DNA of 64,000 bases from SZUA-320 sp963707875 (GTDB lineage: Bacteria > Gemmatimonadota > Gemmatimonadetes > Gemmatimonadales > GWC2-71-9): the NCBI GenBank assembly GCA_963707875.1, contig CAVPRU010000001.1, positions 806,001-870,000 of the forward strand, written 5' to 3'. Below are positions 46,900-55,242 of this stretch, piece after piece; positions within the stretch are counted from its first letter, which is position 1, and each line of letters starts with the position of its first letter. A model generated the notes under the pieces. The model saw only the letters and a list, made by a program, of their open reading frames with translations, ran no database searches and was not told the DNA's origin. The position numbers were made by a program, and so were the translations under genes.

Positions 46900-48935
46900 C
46901 CGCCACCTCCAGGCACCGCGTCGCGGATGTCCTGATCGCGACTCTCCCGAGCCCGCTGGAGGATCGGCGCCACCTCCGGATGATTGGGCCAGTGCTGGCT
47001 CAGCACCCCGAGGCAGGCCAACAGTTCCGGGGTCTTCCTGGCCAGCCGCTTCCGGCCGAACCACCCCTTCTCTTCGACCTGCCCGACCAGCCAGTGCCGC
47101 GAAGCCGGGGTCAGCCGAGTGGCCAGCAGTCTGATGGCGTGGGCTCGAAGGTCATGGTCCCGGTATCGGGTCCGCAGCAGGCTGGGGAGGGCCTCGGAGA
47201 GTTCGGCTGGGCAGTCCTCCGACGCCGCGCTGAGCGCCAGCCTGGCAATGCCGTTGTCGACGTCCCAGGCTGCCTTGCTGATCCCTTCTGCCCGCTGGTC
47301 CGCACCACCCATGAGAATCTTGTAGGCCTCCCAACGCACCTTCGAATTGGGGTCGTCGGTAAACGGCATCACGCTGAATCCGGGCGGCAGGCCGACCGTC
47401 GCCAGCAGCCCCAGCAGGTTCCGGGTCACGAACCAGGGCTTGCCGGGCAACCGGGCCACCAGCACTGGGGCGATCTCGCCGCCCAGCGATTCCAGCCGCT
47501 TGAGCAACCACCGCCGACGGGAAGCATTCTCCGATACCTCCAGGGCCTCCAGCAGCCCCTCGAGGCCCGCCATGCCGAGTGCGTCCAGCAGCAGGTCGAG
47601 CTGGTCTTCCGCCTCCCCTTCGTCCCGGAGGATCGGTCCGAGGTTCGCGGGCTGCACCAGCCTGGCCTGGAGCGCCTCGTGGGCGGGGCCCTCGCCGCCC
47701 GTTCCGAGGAGCTCGATCACATCGCTCAGGGGAGCCACTCGGGCGAAGTCGTCGATTCCCCGGAGCACCGCGGGTGGCGCGATGTCCAGTTCCAGCCCCA
47801 TCTGAACGAGGCGCTTCGACTCCGGGGTCGCCCGCTCACCGGCCACGGTGACGACCGGCTCTCGCCGCCCCTGGGGCTTGGACAGCAGGTCGAGGAATTG
47901 CCGGTACTTGAGATCGTCCTCTTCGGTCGCGGTCCATTCACCCAGCAACTGGCGGACCGAGTCCCGGAGGGCGGCGTCGGCGCCGGGCAGGACCGGGCCC
48001 GAGAAGCCGCCCGAGTGGCCGGCCAGCTTGCGGAGCATCCGAAGCATCGACTGGGAGAGCTGATGCTTGTCATCTTCCGCAGCCCGGAGCACCTCCAACG
48101 CGGCTCCCACCGGCAGCGAGCGGGCCGCAGCCATCGCGAAGGCTTTGCGGCCGGTGTCGTCGGTCCCGTTCTGGAGGATCCGGTCCAGGGTCTCCGGACC
48201 GAGCGCCGCGATCAGGGTCTCGACCTTCTCCGAGGCCAGGGCCTCGGGAGTCCCCGCGACCGCCTTGCCGGCGTCCATCAGCCAGCCGAACACCGCCTGA
48301 GCGACACCGGCATCATCTGCCCGGTGCCGGATCGCGGCCGCCATCGCCTCGGGATCCGAGGACCCCTCCGGTGCTGCCCCCTCCATGCCGATGACCGCCG
48401 CCGCCAGCCCCTTCCACACGTCGTCGGCCTTGCGGTCGCCGGCCCCCGCCCGATCCGCCAGAGTCAGCTGTTCGAGGGGCAGGCCTTCCAGATGGATGTG
48501 CTCCCAGAGCGGCTCATCCCACTCCTGGATGATCATTCCCACCGGACGACTCTGCCGCCAGGACTCCTCGGCCAGCATTCTCAGCATCGCTTCCACCTCG
48601 TCCACCCCGATCCCCTGCGCCAGGCGGATCGCGGCGAGCTGATGATGATGGAGTCGGTTAGCCAGGTCCCGCATTACCCCATGGGTCGGATCGCTCGCCA
48701 TCCCATCCACCAGGACCTGATGGGAGGCGATGCCGATCGTCAGCATCCCCCGATCGGCGAGCAGACCCGCCAGCCGCTGGACCACCGCCTCCACCGCCGC
48801 GATCAGGACCGGGTGGCCCGGGGGATAGGAGCGGGTCTTGTTGAGGGCGGCCGAAAACTGGATGAGGAAAACAGTGACGTCCCGCGGCAGGGCGGGATGG
48901 TCCTGGTTGGCAGGGGTCGAAGACGTGTTTGACAC
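46896..48935 (-). CDS. HEAT-repeat-like protein, partner of the HD-GYP protein
   Basis: A 679-residue, almost wholly helical cytoplasmic protein. The GTG at 48935 has GGAGG five bases upstream. The N-terminal domain (about 15-130) has FLIQFSAALNKTRSYPPGHP and matches the HD-GYP neighbour's N-terminus. The rest looks like degenerate HEAT repeats, for example SKVRWEAYKILMGGADQRAE, CPAELSEALPSLLRTRYRDH and LRAHAIRLLATRLTPA. No catalytic motif is seen. The overlapping reading frames suggest a two-protein complex. Function unknown. Confidence 0.75.
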   Translation of the reverse strand: MSNTSSTPANQDHPALPRDVTVFLIQFSAALNKTRSYPPGHPVLIAAVEAVVQRLAGLLADRGMLTIGIASHQVLVDGMASDPTHGVMRDLANRLHHHQLAAIRLAQGIGVDEVEAMLRMLAEESWRQSRPVGMIIQEWDEPLWEHIHLEGLPLEQLTLADRAGAGDRKADDVWKGLAAAVIGMEGAAPEGSSDPEAMAAAIRHRADDAGVAQAVFGWLMDAGKAVAGTPEALASEKVETLIAALGPETLDRILQNGTDDTGRKAFAMAAARSLPVGAALEVLRAAEDDKHQLSQSMLRMLRKLAGHSGGFSGPVLPGADAALRDSVRQLLGEWTATEEDDLKYRQFLDLLSKPQGRREPVVTVAGERATPESKRLVQMGLELDIAPPAVLRGIDDFARVAPLSDVIELLGTGGEGPAHEALQARLVQPANLGPILRDEGEAEDQLDLLLDALGMAGLEGLLEALEVSENASRRRWLLKRLESLGGEIAPVLVARLPGKPWFVTRNLLGLLATVGLPPGFSVMPFTDDPNSKVRWEAYKILMGGADQRAEGISKAAWDVDNGIARLALSAASEDCPAELSEALPSLLRTRYRDHDLRAHAIRLLATRLTPASRHWLVGQVEEKGWFGRKRLARKTPELLACLGVLSQHWPNHPEVAPILQRARESRDQDIRDAVPGGGG

Positions 48936-48980
48936 GGTTGCCTCCACCGTAACGGGGGCTACCGATTCCCACAAGAGCCG

Positions 48981-49904
48981 TTAGCCGATCCCAGAGGCAA
49001 AGGGAATGTCCACCGAGCATCCGTCGCGGGCAATCACCGTTGCCGGGAAGACCTCGCGGGCCTCCGCCAGAAGCTCGGGCGCCTCCCGCGAGTAGCGGGC
49101 ACTGATATGGGTCAGGGCCAGGCGGACGGCACCGGAGTCCCGGGCCACCTGGGCGGCCTGCCGGGCAGTGGAGTGTCCCGTCTCCCGGGCGCGATCCAGC
49201 TCGTGGTCGCCGAAAGTCGCTTCGTGGATCAGCAGATCGGCCCCCCGGGACGCTGCCACAACACTGGGACAGGGGCGGGTGTCACCGGCGTAGACCAGCC
49301 GTCGGCCGGGACGAGGAGGGCCCACCAGATCCTCCGGGTTGACGGTGCGTCCGTCGTCCAGCACGATCGCCTCCCCGCGGTGAATCCGGCCCCAGAGCGG
49401 CCCCTCGGGAATGGCCAGGGCCTTGGCCCGATCGGGGTCGAACCGGCCCAGCCGGGGATGCTCGATCAGCGAGTATCCCAGGGTGTCCGCCCGATGGTCG
49501 GTGGCAAAGGCCTGAAACGCGTAGTCGCCCCGGTCGAGGGACCAGCCGGCACCGATCTCCACGATCTCGATCGGGAAGCTGCTCCGCTCGACCCCGACCG
49601 CAAGCAGGCCCCCGAGGATCTTCTTGGCTGGCCGGGGGCCGTAGATCGTCACCGGCTCCCGTCGATCCTGCAGCCCCAGGGTCCGGAGCAGCCCGGTAAT
49701 CCCGAGAATGTGGTCGGAGTGATAGTGGGTGATGAAGATCTCCCGGAAGGAAAACCCCACCCCGTACCGCATCATCTGCCGCTGGGTGCCCTCACCACAG
49801 TCGAACAGGAACATCTCGCCTTCGCGATGGGCGGCGATGGCGGAGACATTCCGATCCACCGTTGGGCAGGCGGCGGCGGTGCCGAGGAACGTGACGGAGA
49901 GCAT
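48981..49904 (-). CDS. rnz: Ribonuclease Z
   Basis: A 307-residue metallo-beta-lactamase-fold nuclease that trims tRNA 3' ends. SVTFLGTAAACPTVDRN is the family N-terminus, FITHYHSDHILGITGLL carries the HxHxDH zinc motif, YGPRPAKKILG begins the flexible-arm region, and YAGDTRPCPSVV, LIHEATFGD and LALTHISARYS hold the remaining ligands. ATG 49904 gives the canonical start; longer readings run into the divergent gene. It lies 39 bp from the divergent aminotransferase-fold gene. Confidence 0.95.
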   Translation of the reverse strand: MLSVTFLGTAAACPTVDRNVSAIAAHREGEMFLFDCGEGTQRQMMRYGVGFSFREIFITHYHSDHILGITGLLRTLGLQDRREPVTIYGPRPAKKILGGLLAVGVERSSFPIEIVEIGAGWSLDRGDYAFQAFATDHRADTLGYSLIEHPRLGRFDPDRAKALAIPEGPLWGRIHRGEAIVLDDGRTVNPEDLVGPPRPGRRLVYAGDTRPCPSVVAASRGADLLIHEATFGDHELDRARETGHSTARQAAQVARDSGAVRLALTHISARYSREAPELLAEAREVFPATVIARDGCSVDIPFASGIG

Positions 49905-49943
49905 GACGGAGGGTAACTTAGGCCATCCCCGAGGAGGTCGCCA

Positions 49944-51233
49944 ATGACCGATCGTCGCCGATTCCTGAGTCAGCTCGGACGCGCTGCCGGGCTCGCCGCC
50001 GGTGCCAGCCTGCTGGACACCCGGGCCCTCGCGGCCGGGGAGCTGGTGCAGACCTTCCGTAGACTGGGCGACGATCGCTCGGCCCGTCAACTGGCGGAGG
50101 AATACCTGCTGGGTCCCGAGGTGGTCTACCTCAACCACGCCTCGATCGGAACGATCCCCCGCACCGTGCTCCAGGCCAGGCAGCGCTACGTCGAACTGTG
50201 TGAGACCAACCCGTGGCTCTACATGTGGGAGGACGTCTGGGAGGCCAGTCGGGAGGAGGTCCGGGCCAAGGCGGCGGGGATGATCGGCTGTGCCCCGACC
50301 GATCTGGCGATTACCCACAACACCACCGAGGGATTCAATACCCTCGCCCATGGACTCCCCCTGGGGCCCGGCGACGAAGTGCTCTTCAGCACCCTCAATC
50401 ACCCGGGCGCGAGTCTGCCCTGGTTTCACACGGCCAGGACCAGGGGCTATCAGGTCCGGCAGTTTGCCTTCCCGATCGACCGGATTCCTGCCATGACGGC
50501 CCAGGACGTCGTCGAGACCTACCTGACGCAAATCACCCCGGCCACCCGGGTGCTGGTCTTCAGCCACGTGGACAACACCGTGGGACTCCGGTATCCGGTA
50601 CGGGAACTGACCCGGGCCGCCCGGGCTCGCGGGGTCGAGTTCGTGGCGGTCGACGGCGCCCAGTCGGTGGGGATGATCCCGGTGGATGTGATCGGCGACG
50701 ACGTGGATTTCTACGCGGCAAGCCCGCACAAGTGGCTGCAGGCCCCGAAGGGGTTGGGACTGTTTTACGTCCACTCCCGGGTTCGCGACGTGCTGTCCCC
50801 GATGTGGGTGACCTGGGGCCAGACCCGATGGAAGGGCAGCGCCCGGATCTTCGAGGACTACGGCACCCGGAATCTCCCGGAACTGATCACCCTGGGCGAC
50901 GCGATCGATTTCCAGCTCCGACTGGGCTCCGACCGGAAGGAGGCCCGGTACCGGGCCATGTGGACCAAGCTGAAGACGGCGGTGGAGGCGGAGGACCGGC
51001 TGCGCTGGCGGTCGCCGGGCGGATGGAGCCTGGGGGCTTCGCTGGTCGCTATCGAAGTGGTCGGGGTGCCCTCCGGCGAGTTATTCAATCGCCTGCATGA
51101 GAGCCACGGAATGGTCTTCCGGGCCTTCAGCACGGGGGACTTTACCAGCTCGCGGATCTCCCCCAACCTCAACACCCCCGAAAGCCACCTCGACCTCTTC
51201 CTCGAGCAGGCCATGGCAGCCGCCCGCGGTTAG
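49944..51233 (+). CDS. Tat-exported class V aminotransferase-fold protein (isopenicillin-N-epimerase/cysteine-desulfurase-like)
   Basis: A 429-residue PLP protein with a twin-arginine signal: TDRRRFLSQLGRAAGLAAGAS. The mature part has VYLNHASIGTIPRTV, ITHNTTEGFNTLAHGLPL (cofactor phosphate), FVAVDGAQSVGMIPVDV and FYAASPHKWLQAPKGLG with the Schiff-base Lys. It belongs to the isopenicillin N epimerase/NifS-like group, whose exported members have mostly unknown function. GGAGG lies before the ATG. The stop region overlaps the convergent mlaD end. Confidence 0.88.
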   Translation: MTDRRRFLSQLGRAAGLAAGASLLDTRALAAGELVQTFRRLGDDRSARQLAEEYLLGPEVVYLNHASIGTIPRTVLQARQRYVELCETNPWLYMWEDVWEASREEVRAKAAGMIGCAPTDLAITHNTTEGFNTLAHGLPLGPGDEVLFSTLNHPGASLPWFHTARTRGYQVRQFAFPIDRIPAMTAQDVVETYLTQITPATRVLVFSHVDNTVGLRYPVRELTRAARARGVEFVAVDGAQSVGMIPVDVIGDDVDFYAASPHKWLQAPKGLGLFYVHSRVRDVLSPMWVTWGQTRWKGSARIFEDYGTRNLPELITLGDAIDFQLRLGSDRKEARYRAMWTKLKTAVEAEDRLRWRSPGGWSLGASLVAIEVVGVPSGELFNRLHESHGMVFRAFSTGDFTSSRISPNLNTPESHLDLFLEQAMAAARG

Positions 51234-52117
51234 AAGATCTTGACCTGCACGGTGATCTTTCCCGGGTGCTTCCGGAGATCATCGACGAAGGCCTTGAGCG
51301 AGGTGCTGAGCCCGGTCAGCTGGACATAGAGGGTCGAGTCGGTCGCCACCCGGCCCAGGGTGCCCTCCCCACGCTGCATCCCCGCCAGCAGACTGTCCAG
51401 CCGCGCCCCGGCACTGGCATACTGGTCGGTCAACCGCCCGAGCTTGACCGCGACCGTGTCCAGATTGGTCAGAGTCCGACCAAGCCCGGGGCCCGCCACC
51501 ACCGAATCGAGCCGAAGGGTCAGCTGCTGCAGCGCTTCCATGGTCTGGACCAGTTCCTGGGTGGGTCCGCTGTCCCGTTCCGCAAACACGTCGGCCAGCC
51601 GGCGCACACTCCCCAGGGTGAGCCGCAGATCCTCCGACAGCTGGCGGTACTGAATCGATTCCAGCCCGGCCATCACATTGCCGGCCTGGTCGCTCAGGCT
51701 GGCCCCGATCGCCATGAGCCCCTCGTCCACCGTCCCGACGATCACCGCGCCCGGGGCCAGCGGCTCGGCCGCCTGCCCCGGGTCGAACTGAACCACCACG
51801 TCTCCGACCAGCCCGATCGATGCCATCCGGGCCGTGGCGTCGGTCCTGGCCACGATGCTCTTGTCGAGGGAGAGGACCACCAGAACCTGGCCGACCCGTT
51901 CAAACCGGATCTCGCCCACCGTGCCCATCTGCACCCCGGAGATCCTGACCGGGTTGCCCCGCTTGAGGTTGCCGACATCGGCAAAGTGGACCTGTACGGT
52001 GTTGCCACCGCTGCCCAGGGCCTGTCCGCTCAGCCACATTGTCCCGAGGATGAACAGGGCGATCGCCGAGAGGACCAGCGCGCCAACGGTGACTTCCTGT
52101 TTGTAGTGAAGGTCCAT
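51230..52117 (-). CDS. mlaD: MlaD family protein (MCE domain) of lipid transport ABC system
   Basis: A 295-residue protein with one N-terminal membrane anchor (about residues 10-32) and an MCE domain (about 38-115: VQVHFADVGNLKRGNPVRISG, ASIGLVGDVVVQF). A long helical C-terminus (about 135-270) follows, as in larger MCE proteins that form tunnels. It lies eight bases after the ATPase gene in the order mlaE-mlaF-mlaD. It should carry phospholipids between membranes. No mlaC, mlaA or mlaB genes are here. Confidence 0.9.
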   Translation of the reverse strand: MDLHYKQEVTVGALVLSAIALFILGTMWLSGQALGSGGNTVQVHFADVGNLKRGNPVRISGVQMGTVGEIRFERVGQVLVVLSLDKSIVARTDATARMASIGLVGDVVVQFDPGQAAEPLAPGAVIVGTVDEGLMAIGASLSDQAGNVMAGLESIQYRQLSEDLRLTLGSVRRLADVFAERDSGPTQELVQTMEALQQLTLRLDSVVAGPGLGRTLTNLDTVAVKLGRLTDQYASAGARLDSLLAGMQRGEGTLGRVATDSTLYVQLTGLSTSLKAFVDDLRKHPGKITVQVKIF

Positions 52118-52125
52118 GACTCGTC

Positions 52126-52878
52126 CTAGGCCGCGATGGGCCGGTTGTCGAAGTCGCGCTCGAGGAACTCCCGCACCCTGGGATCGTCCGACTCGAGAAA
52201 GTCCTGCTGGGTCCCCTGGAGCAGTACCCGTCCGCCGGTCAGCAGCGCCAGCCGATTGGCCACCCGGAACGCCCCCCGCACGTCATGGGTGACCATCACG
52301 CTGGTCACCCCGAGTTCGTTGTCCAGCCGTTTGACCAGTTCGTCCACGATGTCGGCGTTGACCGGGTCGAGTCCGCTGGTCGGTTCGTCGTACAGCAGAT
52401 ACTTGGGTTGGCCCGCGATCGCCCGGGCAATCCCGACCCGCTTGCGCATTCCGCCCGAGAGTTGCGCCGGGTACTTCAGGGCGGTGTCCGGCGTCAGGTT
52501 GACCAGCCGGAGACACTCGGCCACCCGGGCCTTGGCAAAGTCCTGGTCCTTGTACTGCGACTCATCGCTCAGCCCCAGCCGGATGTTCTCGAAGGTGTTC
52601 ATCGAATCGAACAGGGCCCCGTTCTGGAACACATACCCGATCCGGGTTCGCAGGGCGGTGAGCTCCTTCCGGCTCAGGCTGGTCACATCGAGCCCGTCCA
52701 CCAGCACTTGCCCCGCGTCGGGACGGATCAGCCCGTTGATGTGCTTGAGCAGCACACTCTTGCCGCAGCCGGAGGGGCCGAGCAGGGCGACGGTCTCCCC
52801 CTCCCGGACATCGAAGTCCACTCCGTTGAGCACCAGCTGCTCCCCAAACCGTTTGCAGAGGCCCTTGATCTCGATCAT
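52126..52878 (-). CDS. mlaF: ABC transporter ATP-binding protein MlaF
   Basis: A 250-residue ATPase. Walker A GPSGCGKSVLLKHI, Q-loop YVFQNGALFDSM, signature LSGGMRKRVGIARAI, Walker B YLLYDEPTSGLDP and the switch His in VMVTHDVRGAF are all intact. Phe/Asn near the Q-loop and GMRKRV are typical of MlaF/Mkl. The C-terminal tail VREFLERDFDN is the conserved MlaF tail that swaps between subunits. It is flanked by mlaE and mlaD in the same orientation with gaps of eight bases or fewer. Confidence 0.94.
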   Translation of the reverse strand: MIEIKGLCKRFGEQLVLNGVDFDVREGETVALLGPSGCGKSVLLKHINGLIRPDAGQVLVDGLDVTSLSRKELTALRTRIGYVFQNGALFDSMNTFENIRLGLSDESQYKDQDFAKARVAECLRLVNLTPDTALKYPAQLSGGMRKRVGIARAIAGQPKYLLYDEPTSGLDPVNADIVDELVKRLDNELGVTSVMVTHDVRGAFRVANRLALLTGGRVLLQGTQQDFLESDDPRVREFLERDFDNRPIAA

Positions 52879-52885
52879 CTCGTCC

Positions 52886-53668
52886 TCAATTCAGCAACAC
52901 TCTGGCGAGGAACGCATTGATGACCAGGATCACCACCGAACTGGCGACCACCGCCGCGGTGGTCGCCCGGCCTACCCCCTCGGCACCTTGCTGGGTGTTG
53001 AACCCCATATAGCAGCTGATGAGAGTGATCGCCCCGCCGAAGAAGAACGCCTTGATGACCGAGTAGTACCCGTCGAACGGCCGGTAGTAGAACTGGGCCC
53101 CGTAGACGAAGTCGGCATCGGTGATCGGGAGCACCTGCTTGACACTCCACCATCCCACCAGCACCGCGATCACGTTGGCGATGATGGTCAACGCCGGCAC
53201 CACCACCAGGCCAGCCAGCACCCGCGGGATGATCAGGTGCGACGACGGCGACCGGCCCAGCGACTCCAGGGCATCGATCTGTTCGGTCACCCGCATCGTC
53301 CCGAGTTCGGCCGCGTAACGGGCCCCGATCCGGCCCGCCAGCACCAGGCCGATCAGCACCGGTCCGAGTTCCAGCACGATGGTGGAGACGATCAGGGTCC
53401 CGAGGACATACAGCGGCAGGCTGGTCTGCCACTGGTAGCCGGACTGGAAGGCGGTCACGGCGCCGGCGAAGGCACTGATCAGCACCACGATGAAGAGACT
53501 GCCAGCCCCGACCGTGGCGATTTCCTGGATGGTCCGGGGGATCCAGATCCGCCAGTCGGCCAGCCCGCGGACCATCTCGAGGACCATCAACCCCAGCCGC
53601 CCGAGGTGGGCCAGGGCGGTCAGGGCGCCACGCCCGACGGTCCGGGGCAGCACGGTCAGCGGATTCAT
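52886..53668 (-). CDS. mlaE: ABC transporter permease MlaE
   Basis: A 260-residue integral membrane protein with about five to six helices. GAGSLFIVVLISAFAGAVTA, VLELGPVLIGLVLAGRIGA, AELGTMRVTEQIDALESLG and IPRVLAGLVVVPALTIIANV are the MlaE core, including the EQIDAL coupling helix. It is the first gene of mlaEFD. Its ATG lies 21 bp from the divergent mutY start, so the two promoters overlap. Confidence 0.95.
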   Translation of the reverse strand: MNPLTVLPRTVGRGALTALAHLGRLGLMVLEMVRGLADWRIWIPRTIQEIATVGAGSLFIVVLISAFAGAVTAFQSGYQWQTSLPLYVLGTLIVSTIVLELGPVLIGLVLAGRIGARYAAELGTMRVTEQIDALESLGRSPSSHLIIPRVLAGLVVVPALTIIANVIAVLVGWWSVKQVLPITDADFVYGAQFYYRPFDGYYSVIKAFFFGGAITLISCYMGFNTQQGAEGVGRATTAAVVASSVVILVINAFLARVLLN

Positions 53669-53689
53669 TGCTTAGTATTGTGGCCGTCC

Positions 53690-54370
53690 ATGCGACCGAA
53701 GTCCACCCCGCCCCCCGACCGGCACGCTCCCTTCCGGCGACGGCTGCTCCGCTGGTTCCGGCGGCATGCCCGGGACCTGCCCTGGCGCCGCACCCGCGAC
53801 CCCTGGGCGGTGCTGGTTTCCGAGTTCATGCTGCAACAGACCCAGGTGTCCCGGGTGGAGGAGTTCTACCCCCGTTTCCTGCGGACCTTTCCCACGGTGG
53901 CCGATCTGGCGCGCAGTGAGGCCCCCGAAGTGCGGGAAGCCTGGGAAGGGCTCGGGTACTACCGGCGGGCGGAGAATCTGCGGCGGCTCGCGGTCCGGGT
54001 GGTTCGGGAGCATCGGGGGGTCATCCCCGCCGACCCGGAGCTGCTCGAGGCGCTCCCTGGCGTGGGTCGATATACCGCCGGGGCGGTGGCCAGCTTCGCG
54101 TACCACCGTCGAACCGCCGCCATCGACACCAACGTCGCCCGGGTCCTCCGCCGAGCCTTCCACCCCCGGATCGGCACCGGGGTCCGGGCCGAGGCTCGGC
54201 TGTGGGGCACCGCGGCGCGGCTGCTTCCGCGAACCGGGAAGGATGCCTGGAGCTTCAATCAGGCGATCATGGAACTGGGAGCCCTGGTGTGTACCGCCCG
54301 GGTGGCGCGATGTGGCATCTGTCCGGTCCGGCCGGTCTGTTCCACCGGCCGGAAGCGTCAGGTGCCGTAG
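53690..54370 (+). CDS. mutY: A/G-specific adenine glycosylase MutY, short form
   Basis: A 226-residue DNA repair enzyme removing adenine opposite 8-oxoguanine. SEFMLQQTQVSRV holds the catalytic Glu, EALPGVGRYTAGAVASFAY is the helix-hairpin-helix, AIDTNVARVLRR the catalytic Asp, and CTARVARCGICPVRPVC the [4Fe-4S] cluster (CX6CX2CX5C). It ends right after the cluster, so it lacks the C-terminal NUDIX-like domain that recognises 8-oxoguanine. It overlaps the convergent membrane protein gene by 13 bp. Confidence 0.92.
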   Translation: MRPKSTPPPDRHAPFRRRLLRWFRRHARDLPWRRTRDPWAVLVSEFMLQQTQVSRVEEFYPRFLRTFPTVADLARSEAPEVREAWEGLGYYRRAENLRRLAVRVVREHRGVIPADPELLEALPGVGRYTAGAVASFAYHRRTAAIDTNVARVLRRAFHPRIGTGVRAEARLWGTAARLLPRTGKDAWSFNQAIMELGALVCTARVARCGICPVRPVCSTGRKRQVP

Positions 54371-54819
54371 CGGTAGAGCGCCCCGGTCAACAGGGCCAGA
54401 AGGGCAAGCGAGTTGGCCCCCATGCTGATCCGTGCCAGCCGCTGACGCATGCCGGCGTGGACCCCGGGATCGGCGACCGGATCAACCCGGGAGAGCTTGG
54501 CGGCGGTCGGCAGCCCCGCCACGATGACCAGGATGCCCGCGATCAGACCGAGCCCCTGCATCGCCATCAGCCAGTGATTCAGGCCCACGGCGGTCACCTG
54601 ATTGTACATCTCGAGGGTGAGGATGAGGCCCGAGACCACCGAGGCCGCCGCACCAGGACCGATCAGAGTCGGGTAGAGCCTGGTCTGCAGCCGGGTGGCG
54701 GTTCCCTGGGACGCCTGCGGTTCCCGTTTGGCGGCGATCGAGAGGACCATCGCCGCGAGGGCCCCACCGATCCAGACGGTGTAGCCGGCGATGTGGACGA
54801 AGTACCAGATGGCTCTCAT
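54358..54819 (-). CDS. DUF2269/CopD-like small membrane protein
   Basis: A 153-residue protein with four transmembrane helices: WYFVHIAGYTVWIGGALAAM, LIGPGAAASVVSGLILTL, LMAMQGLGLIAGILVIVAG and ISMGANSLALLALLTGAL. The His in FVHIAGYTVWIGG and the following His resemble heme- or copper-related integral proteins, but no function is assigned. Its ATG overlaps the stop of the DUF2203 gene (ATGA), so it is the last gene of a minus-strand operon from nadE onward. Confidence 0.72.
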   Translation of the reverse strand: MRAIWYFVHIAGYTVWIGGALAAMVLSIAAKREPQASQGTATRLQTRLYPTLIGPGAAASVVSGLILTLEMYNQVTAVGLNHWLMAMQGLGLIAGILVIVAGLPTAAKLSRVDPVADPGVHAGMRQRLARISMGANSLALLALLTGALYRYGT

Positions 54820-55242
54820 GGGACGATTCCGTGGAAGAGGGACTGATCGATCGGTTGCCGACCGGCCAGCCCCGAGTCGAGTTCATGCCAGTGGGTGATG
54901 CCGTTCTCCCCCATCTGCCAGCAGAGGAACACCAGCCGGTCGTCGAGCAGGGCATAGAAATCTACCAGGCCGAGCCGGAAGTCCTTGAACTCGCACCCGA
55001 GGGTCTGCAACTCCTCGAGGTAGCGGGCCACCTCGTCGGCACGCAGGTTCACCGCCCTCCGGAGGACCTCGACCTGCCGCAGGCTCCGGCTGATCGGCGA
55101 CGGCACCGGCCACCGCGATCTCGTAGCGATCGACCACGCCCTGCCAGTTGCGGTAGGCCCGGAGAATGTCGGCCACGATCCGCCGCACCAGGGGCAGGGC
55201 CCGTTCGGCCTCTTCCAGGGTGTAGATCCGCGGTTCAGTCAT
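54816..55242 (-). CDS. DUF2203 family protein, one frameshift
   Basis: About 141 residues after removing one inserted base near 55,105. It starts MTEPRIYTLEEAERALPLVR, the family N-terminus, and continues after the shift with PSPISRSLRQVEV, LEELQTLGCEFKDFRLGLVD and LCWQMGENGITHWHELDSG, the family C-terminus. The proteins are small, helical and cytoplasmic, and the function is unknown. It overlaps the patatin gene by eight bases upstream and the membrane protein downstream. Confidence 0.8.

Noticed and set aside
46980..48932. 650-codon plus-strand open frame opposite the HEAT-like gene
   Set aside because: Composition is Arg/Gly/Gln/His-rich, as expected for the complement of a GC-rich gene, and there is no start signal. 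The minus frame is coupled to HD-GYP and has GGAGG before its GTG.
52136..53689. Upstream extension of the mutY frame across mlaF and mlaE
   Set aside because: The extension is antisense to the ABC genes and has no homology by eye; MutY begins at 53690.
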